Counted from the first letter of the stretch, positions 1 through 5,340 are shown. The stretch is DNA of 6,229 bases from JBBAEA01 sp041656175 (GCA_041656175.1 JBBAEA010000173.1:1-6229); one strand, 5' to 3'. The notes: generated by a model not told the origin, from the letters alone. Translations and numbers: made by a program.

Positions 1-173
1 CAGCATTGGCATACGCTATGCGTGCGTCGGGCGAGGGCGCTTGCAAACGTTATTTTTTAGTTTTTGTCTTGACAATCAAGACGGTATCTCCGCGGGGACG
101 CCCCGCGACGCCCCGTTCGATTTTTGGCTTTAATAGGGGGTTTGCACTTGCCCTAGGAACTACCCCCAAAGTG
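1..173. other. Non-coding region downstream of hemH
   Basis: I see no credible gene here. An open frame crosses the stretch, but it translates low-complexity repeat and resembles no protein family I recognise. A perfect 7-bp hairpin lies at 66-82 (GTCTTGA, loop CAA, TCAAGAC). It is preceded on the plus strand by a T-rich run (51-65), the wrong side for a plus-strand terminator, and on the minus strand it is followed by A-rich DNA, so it is not a canonical terminator for hemH either. Copy A of the 80-bp repeat occupies 88-167, ending just before the hemH stop codon. Confidence 0.6.
88..167 (+). repeat. 80-bp interspersed repeat, copy A
   Basis: This stretch is nearly identical to 1498-1578. 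Over the 70-bp core (88-157) I count one substitution and one G/gap difference in a G-run. It contains two inverted-repeat modules. The first is a perfect 7-bp hairpin at 91-107 (CGCGGGG, loop ACG, CCCCGCG). The second is a wider G5/C5 pairing (136-140 with 163-167). The substitution between copies lies in the loop of the first hairpin, so the stem is preserved. Both copies point the same way and flank hemH. The element abuts the 3' end of hemH and could form RNA structure in its transcript, but no U-tract follows. The likely class is a REP-like intergenic repeat; this is inference. Confidence 0.8.
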
Positions 174-1205
174 CTAACAAGTATTTTGTAGCAAAGCTGT
201 TAACAGTTGTATTGCGGCAGGGGAGTCGTTTAAACAGGGAACGAGTTCTAACTTTCGTCCCCCCGCCGCTAGGAAGGTATCTTTTGCCGTGATGGCGATT
301 TCATCGAGCGTTTCGAGGCAATCGCAGCAAAAACCAGGGCAAATGACGAGGATGTTTCTTGCACCTTCTTGGGCTAAAGTGGATAGTCGCTCGTGTAATT
401 TGGGACCCAACCATTCACCTCCACTTCGCATTTGTGATTGGTAGACGAGTTCTATTTTGTTTTTGGGGATATTCGCTAAGGCGCAAATCTTATGAAAGCT
501 AAACTCGCATTGGCATTTATAGCAAGGCGTTTTTGCGCAATCTGTACAAGCGATATCAGAGTCTTTTGCGCACGAACATCGAAGATGGGATAGCGGAATG
601 GAGTGGAAGGACACGAGTAGGCGCTCAAACTTGCTGCTGAGGTAGGGTTGAATTGTTTGGCTTAGGGCTGCGTAGTAGTGCTCCGATTGATAATAAGGCG
701 CGATAATCTGAATGCTCGCCTTTGGAACTAGTTTTTTTGCGCATTTACGTAAGTGTTCCACCGCCGTTGTGGTGCAGCTATCCGTACTTTGCGGGTAGAG
801 GGGAATAGCGATAATTTTTTTTACTTCTGGATGTTTCTTATGGATGATGAAGAGCTGTGTTTTAATGTCATATTGTCCAAATCGCGATGCCATGTACACG
901 GGAGTGTTGAGTGTAAATTCGAGTTTTTTGGCTAAGCTAAGCATGGTGCTAATCAGTGGGAATGCTCCATGGTTTTGTTGACACAGACGCATGTATCGCC
1001 GTTGTGCCAATCTTGCGCGACGTGGCACAATGAAGAGTCGCATTAATAGATGTCGTAATAAAAAGGGTAGCTGTATTACGTGTTTATCTGTAAGGTAAAC
1101 GCTTAAATATTGTTTTACTTGCGTAAGTTCGGTGGAGCGCGGAGAGCCCGCATTAATGAGCATGATTACGTTTTCCTTCTCTTTTCTCTCTAACGAGCTT
1201 TTCAC
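174..1205 (-). CDS. hemH: Ferrochelatase (protohaem ferro-lyase) with internal Cys-rich segment
   Basis: HemH inserts ferrous iron into protoporphyrin IX, the last step of protohaem synthesis, in the cytoplasm or at the inner membrane. The 343 residues match the usual family length. Visible family motifs are the first strand and loop 'INAGSPRS' (17-24), 'VKQYLSVYLTDKHVIQLP' (30-47), 'PLYPQST' (135-141), 'SFHSIP' with the catalytic His201, 'YQSQM..GGEWLGP' (255-268) and 'PGFCCDCLETLDEI' (290-303) with the conserved Glu298. Between His201 and the next helix sits a cysteine-rich stretch: Cys210, 212, 220, 223, 228, 231, 233 and 241. This fits the class described from Myxococcus xanthus, in which four cysteines of an internal segment of about 20 residues bind [2Fe-2S]. 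The alternative C-terminal type is unlikely because the last 30 residues hold only Cys324 and Cys343. The start is the GTG at 1205, with AAGGA nine bases upstream; the later ATG at 1163 would cut the first beta strand. No haem-gene neighbour is visible. Confidence 0.95.
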   Translation of the reverse strand: MKSSLERKEKENVIMLINAGSPRSTELTQVKQYLSVYLTDKHVIQLPFLLRHLLMRLFIVPRRARLAQRRYMRLCQQNHGAFPLISTMLSLAKKLEFTLNTPVYMASRFGQYDIKTQLFIIHKKHPEVKKIIAIPLYPQSTDSCTTTAVEHLRKCAKKLVPKASIQIIAPYYQSEHYYAALSQTIQPYLSSKFERLLVSFHSIPLSHLRCSCAKDSDIACTDCAKTPCYKCQCEFSFHKICALANIPKNKIELVYQSQMRSGGEWLGPKLHERLSTLAQEGARNILVICPGFCCDCLETLDEIAITAKDTFLAAGGRKLELVPCLNDSPAAIQLLTALLQNTC

Positions 1206-1263
1206 GTTTACACATCCTTAAGGAGACTCTGATTAAAGCGATATTTATCTTATTCTTTTTTGT

Positions 1264-1279
1264 GGGGGAAGTTTCCCCC
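1264..1279. repeat. G5/C5 hairpin, shared with 3302-3317
   Basis: GGGGGAA and TTCCCCC face each other around two bases, so a tight GC hairpin with a loop of about six bases is possible. A T-run precedes it (1256-1261) and TACGC follows. The same order (CTTTTT, G-run, C-run, TACGC, GCAA) is found in reverse complement at about 3291-3327. This suggests both are edges of one repeat family. Read on the minus strand (the hemH strand), the T-run becomes an A-run after the stem, so it is not a terminator there; on the plus strand the T-run comes before the stem. Confidence 0.55.
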
Positions 1280-1280
1280 T

Positions 1281-1317
1281 ACGCCGCAATCCCGCGCTGT
1301 GCACGGGTTTGCGGCGT
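1281..1317. repeat. 37-bp stem-loop unit 1
   Basis: ACGCCGCAA (1281-1289) pairs perfectly with TTGCGGCGT (1309-1317). After a T:T mismatch, CCCG pairs with CGGG (1291-1294 with 1304-1307), leaving a 9-base loop. That is 13 pairs in 37 bases, with no U-tract after it on either strand. A degenerate second copy lies 62 bp downstream. Confidence 0.75.
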
Positions 1318-1342
1318 TATCGGCGATGGGGAGAGAATCGCG

Positions 1343-1379
1343 ATAGCGCAACCCCACGCTTTGCGCGGGTTTGCCACGT
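1343..1379. repeat. 37-bp stem-loop unit 2 (degenerate copy)
   Basis: Aligned without gaps to 1281-1317, 28 of 37 bases are identical, including the central CGCT, GGGTTTGC and terminal CGT blocks. The arms have decayed, so it folds less well than unit 1. The mismatches fall mostly in the outer stem, as expected for an old copy that is no longer maintained. Confidence 0.55.
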
Positions 1380-1397
1380 CCCACAATTCCGACTACG

Positions 1398-1440
1398 ATT
1401 TGCGCTGCACTCACGCAGGCTTGCGTTCGATTGCGCAAAT
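1398..1440. repeat. Stem-loop with ATTTGCGC/GCGCAAAT arms
   Basis: ATTTGCGC (1398-1405) is the exact inverse complement of GCGCAAAT (1433-1440). Inside it is a second hairpin, ACGCA-GGCT-TGCGT (1413-1426). It continues the row of stem-loops from 1281 and shares a GCGCAA-type arm with the palindrome at 3182-3298. Confidence 0.65.
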
Positions 1441-1497
1441 CTAGTCTCATTGGGCTATCAACTCGCAAAACACTTAGTTTTGCTCGTTTCCGCCCCC

Positions 1498-1578
1498 CTC
1501 CGCGGGGACACCCCGCGACGCCCCGTTCGATTTTTGGCTTTAATAGGGGTTTGCACTTGCCCTAGGGCTCAAGCCCCC
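1498..1578 (+). repeat. 80-bp interspersed repeat, copy B
   Basis: This is the second copy of the element at 88-167, in the same orientation. The 7-bp hairpin is intact at 1501-1517 (CGCGGGG, loop ACA, CCCCGCG); only the loop differs from copy A. The wider G4/C4 pairing (1546-1549 with C-run 1574-1578) is also kept, even though the bases just before the C-run differ between copies. It lies between divergent genes here, while copy A lies at a 3' end, so a fixed role as a terminator of one gene is unlikely. Confidence 0.8.
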
Positions 1579-1769
1579 GTAACGCCCCCGACGTGATGGT
1601 TCGGAGCTTTCTTAATGTTTTGAGCTCATGGCAGCAAAAAGCCCTGCTCTGCATTTGACTCATAGTTTGCTTTATATGGTAGTGTCACGGTTTATGGTTG
1701 GTGATTGCAGAACAATGTTGTATCTGCCTTACGAGTCGGGGCTATGGCTAGCGTTTCACTCGCCTGTTG

Positions 1770-1797
1770 TTGTAACATGGATAGACTTCTTTATAAG
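1770..1797 (+). promoter_or_regulatory. Possible sigma-70 promoter for the isomerase-like gene
   Basis: TTGTAA (1770-1775, 4 of 6 to TTGACA) and TATAAG (1792-1797, 5 of 6 to TATAAT) are 16 bases apart. The -10 lies about 45 bases before the GTG start of the downstream gene, a sensible distance. The match is moderate and was judged by eye only. Confidence 0.35.
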
Positions 1798-1829
1798 GTG
1801 TAGAGAAGTGCTTCAATAACTGGCGAAAC

Positions 1830-1835
1830 AAAGGA
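1830..1835 (+). promoter_or_regulatory. Ribosome binding site supporting GTG start at 1842
   Basis: AAAGGA lies six bases before the GTG at 1842. No other start codon nearby has a comparable site, so it decides the start of the isomerase-like gene. Confidence 0.6.
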
Positions 1836-1841
1836 CTTATC

Positions 1842-3041
1842 GTGTACAGAATTCGCAATTACGAAACGAGAAGAGCCGCGCGCGTCCTCGTTTTATCATC
1901 GGCTTTAGGTGAACAGGAACGAATGCTTGAGCTTGGGAAATTTATGCGTCTTTGCAACGAAGTTGGCGTCTCAGAGCTTGAGCTTGTGCAGGAAGCTACA
2001 GAGGCGGATTTTGTGTTTTTGGCTACGGGTGGGGTAGAGCACATGTTTTTGGAAGCGCTTGAGCGAGGGGTATCACCCGCTGTTTATGCGCCGCGCCCGA
2101 GTAACGCTTTTGCCGCGCTCAACGAGGTGCGCGCCTATTTACGCGCTCGCCATAAATCATTGATGGTGTTTGGGGCGGATGAGTTGGATTTGGCGTCATG
2201 GCTAGAAGTCGCGAGCGCGCGTCGTTTGTTGAAAGAGGCAAAAATCGTATCATTTGGCGAGAAAGCGCCGTGGTTAGTGGCATCGGAGCCTGCAGAATCT
2301 CTGTTACGGGAGCGTTTGGGTTTGAGCGTAATAAGAGAGGATTGGTCTGCGCTTGGGTGGGAGAACTATGAATCAAAGAAGGAGCTACTAGAGCAGTGGC
2401 AGGCGTTTCCGAAAGCGGGCGTAGAGTCCGAGCGTTTAGAGCGCTGTATTCAATTATCGTCGGCGTTGCTTGATTATGCACAGCGCGAGCGTTGCGATAT
2501 CGTATTGGCGGGTTGTTTTCCGCTGCTTTCGCAGCATGTTTCGGCTTGCTTAGCGCTTTCGGATTTATTGGATAACGGTATTTTGGCCGTATGCGAGAAC
2601 GACCTTTGTTCGGCAGTTTCGATGTTGTTCTTAGATTTTTTGGGGCTATGTTCCAGCCCGCCGTGGATGGCAAACTTAGTGAGCATAGAAGGCGATTGCA
2701 TTGAGCTGCACCATTGCACGATTGCCAAAGGCTGCGTGAAAGCAGCTGAGTTGTTGACGCATTTTGAGTCTCAAGATGCGGCGGCGTTGGGGGGACAATA
2801 TATAATGGATGAGATCCTTGTTATGCGAGTTGATGAGCGCTTAGAGAAGCTCTATCTTTGTCGCGGCGAAGTGCTCGAACGGCGAGTGAACGTGTCGGGT
2901 TGTCGCACTGCGATTCGTGTTTGCCTTGAGCATGCGTTGCGAGAACCTTTAGGGAACCATCACATCGTTATTCCAGCAAACGACACTGCTCGCATTAAGG
3001 CTTTTGCTCGATTGATGCAGATGGAGGTCGTTGAGAGTTAA
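1842..3041 (+). CDS. L-fucose isomerase-like protein (COG2407-type), substrate unknown
   Basis: This 399-residue cytoplasmic protein is probably related to the L-fucose/D-arabinose isomerases, metal-dependent aldose-ketose isomerases. The N-terminal half shows 'LATGGVEHMF' (60-69) and 'PSNAFAALNEVRAYL' (86-100), matching the TGG.E and N.laA..E segments of this family. The C-terminal half shows 'GCFPLL' (224-229), 'ACLALSDLLDNGILAVCENDLCSAVSML' (235-262), 'WMAN' (275-278), 'HHCTIA' (290-295) and 'GNHHIVI' (371-377). In this family such acidic (Glu252, Asp254) and His (291) residues are candidate metal ligands; that assignment is by analogy. Thirteen cysteines is a high number for a cytoplasmic isomerase. 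No sugar kinase, aldolase, transporter or regulator lies beside it, so the substrate cannot be inferred, and it may act on a phosphosugar or have lost activity. The start is GTG with a good ribosome site. Confidence 0.75.
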   Translation: MYRIRNYETRRAARVLVLSSALGEQERMLELGKFMRLCNEVGVSELELVQEATEADFVFLATGGVEHMFLEALERGVSPAVYAPRPSNAFAALNEVRAYLRARHKSLMVFGADELDLASWLEVASARRLLKEAKIVSFGEKAPWLVASEPAESLLRERLGLSVIREDWSALGWENYESKKELLEQWQAFPKAGVESERLERCIQLSSALLDYAQRERCDIVLAGCFPLLSQHVSACLALSDLLDNGILAVCENDLCSAVSMLFLDFLGLCSSPPWMANLVSIEGDCIELHHCTIAKGCVKAAELLTHFESQDAAALGGQYIMDEILVMRVDERLEKLYLCRGEVLERRVNVSGCRTAIRVCLEHALREPLGNHHIVIPANDTARIKAFARLMQMEVVES

Positions 3042-3181
3042 ACGTGTGTTGTTCGGGGGCTTGGGCTGATTTTGCCAAAAATCCGTGGATGACTGCGCGT
3101 TTCGTATTTATATATGTTTACGCGTCAATCGTGTGGCGTGGTATTTGAGTTTGCATGCGTGCAACGCGAGTTAGGGGGGTA

Positions 3182-3298
3182 GCGCAAGATCGCCCCCATT
3201 ATTCGCCTAGCGATGCATTTTGTGCGGTGGTTAAGCGTTTAGCGCAAACACCGCACAAAATAATGCAGAGCTTGGCGAATAATGGGGGAAGCTTGCGC
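3182..3298. repeat. 117-bp nested palindromic element
   Basis: This is a multi-tier inverted repeat with a common centre. Outer arms: GCGCAAG (3182-3188) with CTTGCGC (3292-3298). Middle arms: CCCCCATTATTCGCC (3193-3207) with its exact inverse complement at 3274-3288, 15 bp perfect. Then AGC/GCT (3209-3211 with 3270-3272), a tandem G.A mismatch, TGCA/TGCA (3214-3217 with 3264-3267), a TAA bulge (3261-3263), and TTTTGTGCGGTG (3218-3229) with CACCGCACAAAA (3249-3260), 12 bp perfect. The loop is 19 bases. In total there are about 41 pairs. No T-run follows on either strand and no protein is encoded. TAGGGGGG occurs on both sides. A MITE or REP/BIME-type element fits best; a bidirectional transcription block is an alternative. 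Confidence 0.85.
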
Positions 3299-3301
3299 GT
3301 A

Positions 3302-3317
3302 GGGGGGGAGTCCCCCC
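3302..3317. repeat. G6/C6 hairpin beside the palindrome
   Basis: A run of seven G, then AGT, then six C can fold as a 6-bp GC stem with a 3-base loop. The right flank (CACCC then AAAAA) and left flank (GCGCGTA) are, in reverse complement, the same modules that surround the hairpin at 1264-1279. It probably belongs to the same repeat unit as the adjacent palindrome. Confidence 0.55.
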
Positions 3318-3353
3318 ACCCAAAAAGGGCGAAAAATGGGTAGAAAACTCTGC

Positions 3354-3383
3354 TTGTTTGAAATTCGCGATTTTTTGTATACA
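3354..3383 (+). promoter_or_regulatory. Possible promoter for the FHA operon, with dyad over the -10
   Basis: TTGTTT (3354-3359) and TATACA (3378-3383, 5 of 6 to TATAAT) are 18 bases apart. TTGAAA (3358-3363) is a better -35 match but leaves only 14 bases. The perfect dyad ATACA-G-TGTAT (3379-3389) overlaps the -10 and could be an operator. A transcript from here would have a leader of roughly 110 bases before the start codon. Judged by eye only. Confidence 0.3.
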
Positions 3384-3468
3384 GTGTATCTTGTTAGGGT
3401 CGGGTTGCGGATTATGGTTATGGCAGCGCGATTCAACAATTGCTTGTCGTTGGATAATGCGATATGAG

Positions 3469-3500
3469 AAGATCTCGGCGCCTTTGAGATCTTGAGGCGC
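3469..3500 (+). promoter_or_regulatory. Leader with two alternative hairpins at the ribosome binding site
   Basis: Hairpin 1 is AAGATCTC (3469-3476) with GAGATCTT (3486-3493), 8 bp perfect, loop of nine. It ends one base before the putative Shine-Dalgarno GAGG (3494-3497) and leaves it free. Hairpin 2 is GCGCCT (3478-3483) with AGGCGC (3495-3500), 6 bp perfect, loop of eleven, and would bury that GAGG. Both at once would need one base to span an 8-bp helix, so they should exclude each other. GAGG is seven bases before the TTG at 3505. Regulation of translation is inferred. Confidence 0.4.
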
Positions 3501-3504
3501 AAGA

Positions 3505-5340
3505 TTGAAATTGGATGGTAAGATGACGACAGATATGAAAGGAAGTGATAACCAAGGCGCGGGACTCCCACCCTTTGGGGGAGCAGCGAGTTTGCCGAAA
3601 TTGCCACCGTTACCAAAGCCTAAAGCTATAGAACCACTGCAAAGCTCGGCGCAGAATGTAGGAGCTCCGAATATAGTAGGCGCGCCTCCCAATGAAGCGG
3701 CGCATGTTTCACTGCAAGGAGCAGCAAGCGCTGCACCGACTTTGGGGGGGCCTCTTGGTAGTGCGCCACTTGGTCCAGCTGAGGATCTAGCCGCTCCGGC
3801 GCCTAGTCAGGCAGCGCCAGTGGGCTTAAATTTGGCTTCGATGGAGCCAGCGGCGATGCAGTTACCCGCGGCTTCTTTTGGCTCAATGTCGCCTGTATTT
3901 TCGCCAGACAACGCGCCTGCTCATGAGGGCTCGGCGAGCGGCGAACTTGTGGGTGTGCAGACGACGGCGGAGAGCTCGGGGGAGATTGAATGGGATGAGG
4001 GGGATTTGGGCGAAAAGACGATGATGTTGGATTTGCCCATAGATGAGGATCTCGATGACGAAAAGACGCAGATCAATATGTCGGCGATGGACTATGAGCC
4101 GCTGTTTGGTAAGCTTGTTGTCGAGTCTGGGAAGGCACCCCAGCGTGAATATATATTGGTTCGCGAGCTAACGACCCTTGGACGTGGCACGAAGAACGAA
4201 ATAGTTATTCCTGATATATCAATGAGTCGCAGCCACGCAGCGATTGATAAGTATAAGGAAGGTTTCCGTCTTCGCGATCTTGAGAGTGGCAATGGTACGG
4301 TTGTGAACGGCTACCGAATCCGTGTAGCGCAGCTTCGCAACGGTGATATCATTGAGATTGGTTCGGTGCGTTTTCGTTTTGAGCAAAGCGGTGGCGATCC
4401 CAATGAGTTGTGGCGCGGGGAAGCCAAGATAGAGTACCACCCGAATCAAAGGCGAGTAGCGGCTGCTTCGCAGCCGGTTGCGGCTCCCGTTCCTATGCAG
4501 GGGGCGGCTTTGAGTGCGGGTCCGTCGTACTACCCAACTGCACAAGCGGAGCAGCCACAGGCCTACGTTCCAGAGCCGCAACCAGCGATGGAAGCGATGT
4601 TGCAGCGCCCGGGTGGCGTTGCTGCTGCGCCCGCACCTTGGGGAGATCCTTCGGTTAGCCCATACCAGGTTGGCGGGCAGTACCAGACCGGAATGGGGAT
4701 GCAGCATCCAAACCAGCTAAGGGCCATGAAGCGTCCAGCGATGTGGGTTATGGTGGTCTTTGTGGTTTCGCTTGTATTCTTTTTTGGCAGCGGCGTCATT
4801 TTATTGGCGTCGATAGTCAAAAGGCAATCGGCGAGTACCGAGCAACAACAACAGGTAGAAATGTGGGCTAGTGTTGAGAAGAGTTTGCAGGAAAGCGCGG
4901 TGGCGTATTCCAATAAGCGATTTTTGGATGCACGTAATGCTTTGCAAAAAGTTCAGAATTTAGACGGAGATAACGAGCTAGTTCCCTTGTACTTAAAAAA
5001 GATTGCTCAAGAAGAGGATGTGGAGCTGCTCATTCAGCAAGTTCGGCAAAAATTACAAAATCGTAGTATTACCTTGCAGGAACTCGAATCTGCGATGAAT
5101 TCGTACGGAGACATCACTCCCGCTAGCCCGTATTATCACGACATTCGCATGTCGTATCTGCCCGATATCCAGGCGCGCTACATACGAAAGTTAAAGGAAG
5201 AAATCCGCGAGAAAATAAGTGTAGACGCACTCTCCGAGGCAGCTGCACTTATCGTTAAACTCGGGAGAATGGAAGGGACAGGTAACGATGTCGCGAGCTT
5301 AGCCAAGCTGGTCGAGGATAAGCAGAGCCAAATGAAGTGA
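3505..5340 (+). CDS. FHA-domain, single-pass membrane protein with helical C-terminal domain
   Basis: FHA domains bind phosphothreonine, so this 611-residue protein is probably a signalling adaptor anchored in the inner membrane. Residues 10-165 are Pro/Ala/Gly-rich and likely disordered. An acidic linker holds two similar motifs, 'EKTMML' (Thr172) and 'EKTQIN' (Thr188). The FHA domain covers about 200-293, with the key Gly226-Arg227, Ser241-Arg242-Ser243-His244 and Gly262-Asn263-Gly264-Thr265...Asn268-Gly269 all present, so phosphopeptide binding should be intact. A second Pro/Gln-rich linker (about 300-405) leads to one membrane helix (413-438). The rest (455-611) is charged, helical and TPR-like ('RFLDARNALQKVQNL'). 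FHA should be cytoplasmic and the tail periplasmic. The plan recalls YscD-like secretion-ring proteins, but no secretion gene is nearby. The start is TTG 3505 with GAGG seven bases upstream; ATG 3523 is the alternative. Its stop overlaps the next gene. Confidence 0.85.
   Translation: MKLDGKMTTDMKGSDNQGAGLPPFGGAASLPKLPPLPKPKAIEPLQSSAQNVGAPNIVGAPPNEAAHVSLQGAASAAPTLGGPLGSAPLGPAEDLAAPAPSQAAPVGLNLASMEPAAMQLPAASFGSMSPVFSPDNAPAHEGSASGELVGVQTTAESSGEIEWDEGDLGEKTMMLDLPIDEDLDDEKTQINMSAMDYEPLFGKLVVESGKAPQREYILVRELTTLGRGTKNEIVIPDISMSRSHAAIDKYKEGFRLRDLESGNGTVVNGYRIRVAQLRNGDIIEIGSVRFRFEQSGGDPNELWRGEAKIEYHPNQRRVAAASQPVAAPVPMQGAALSAGPSYYPTAQAEQPQAYVPEPQPAMEAMLQRPGGVAAAPAPWGDPSVSPYQVGGQYQTGMGMQHPNQLRAMKRPAMWVMVVFVVSLVFFFGSGVILLASIVKRQSASTEQQQQVEMWASVEKSLQESAVAYSNKRFLDARNALQKVQNLDGDNELVPLYLKKIAQEEDVELLIQQVRQKLQNRSITLQELESAMNSYGDITPASPYYHDIRMSYLPDIQARYIRKLKEEIREKISVDALSEAAALIVKLGRMEGTGNDVASLAKLVEDKQSQMK

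Larger units (their letters stand above)
1206..1841. other. Divergent intergenic region, hairpin-rich
   Basis: This 636-bp gap separates the divergently transcribed hemH and the isomerase-like gene. No convincing gene lies in it. Several short frames are open, but they translate GC-rich repeats or lack a ribosome site and homology I recognise, including one of 63 codons at 1628-1819. It holds, in order, a G5/C5 hairpin (1264-1279), three stem-loop units (1281-1440), a 7-bp hairpin (1465-1483, GCAAAAC/GTTTTGC), copy B of the 80-bp repeat (1498-1578) and about 260 bp of plain sequence ending in a possible promoter. I found no clear sigma-70 promoter for hemH, although the A/T-rich stretch 1220-1262 would be the place for one. 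Confidence 0.6.
3042..3504. other. Intergenic region before the FHA gene
   Basis: This 463-bp gap contains no credible gene. From 3042 to 3181 there is only a small hairpin (3151-3164, TTGCA-TGCG-TGCAA) and an A/T stretch (3105-3118) without a good -35 partner. I see no U-tract terminator for the isomerase-like gene. The rest holds the nested palindrome, a G/C hairpin, a candidate promoter and a leader with alternative hairpins, each listed separately. Short frames open on the minus strand across 3231-3692 are shadows of the palindrome and of the Pro/Ala-rich start of the FHA gene. Confidence 0.6.

Noticed and set aside
66..82. Intrinsic terminator of hemH
   Set aside because: On the hemH strand the hairpin is followed by an A-rich run, not T. 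The T-rich run is on the wrong side.
6..191. Open frame of 61 codons whose translation 'RPATPRSIFGFNRG' recurs in a frame at 1371-1565
   Set aside because: The shared peptide is only the 80-bp DNA repeat read in one frame. The single-base indel between copies changes the frame right after, and there is no ribosome site, so it is not coding.
1281..1440. Possible CRISPR array
   Set aside because: There are only two alignable units at 28/37 identity and no uniform repeat or spacer lengths; they are stem-loop repeats instead.
1628..1819. 63-codon plus-strand frame with ATG
   Set aside because: It has no good ribosome site and no recognisable domain, and it overlaps the likely promoter of the next gene. 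Kept as non-coding.
2119..2673. 184-codon minus-strand frame inside the isomerase-like gene
   Set aside because: It is a shadow of a well-supported gene, Pro/Arg/Asn-rich and without a family pattern.
3231..3692. Long minus-strand frame of 153 codons
   Set aside because: It runs antisense through the Pro/Ala-rich start of the FHA gene and half of the palindrome; the composition is a mirror of those, with no domain of its own.
4219..4707. 162-codon minus-strand frame inside the FHA gene
   Set aside because: It is a shadow of the FHA domain and Pro/Gln-rich linker; the plus-strand frame carries all FHA core residues.
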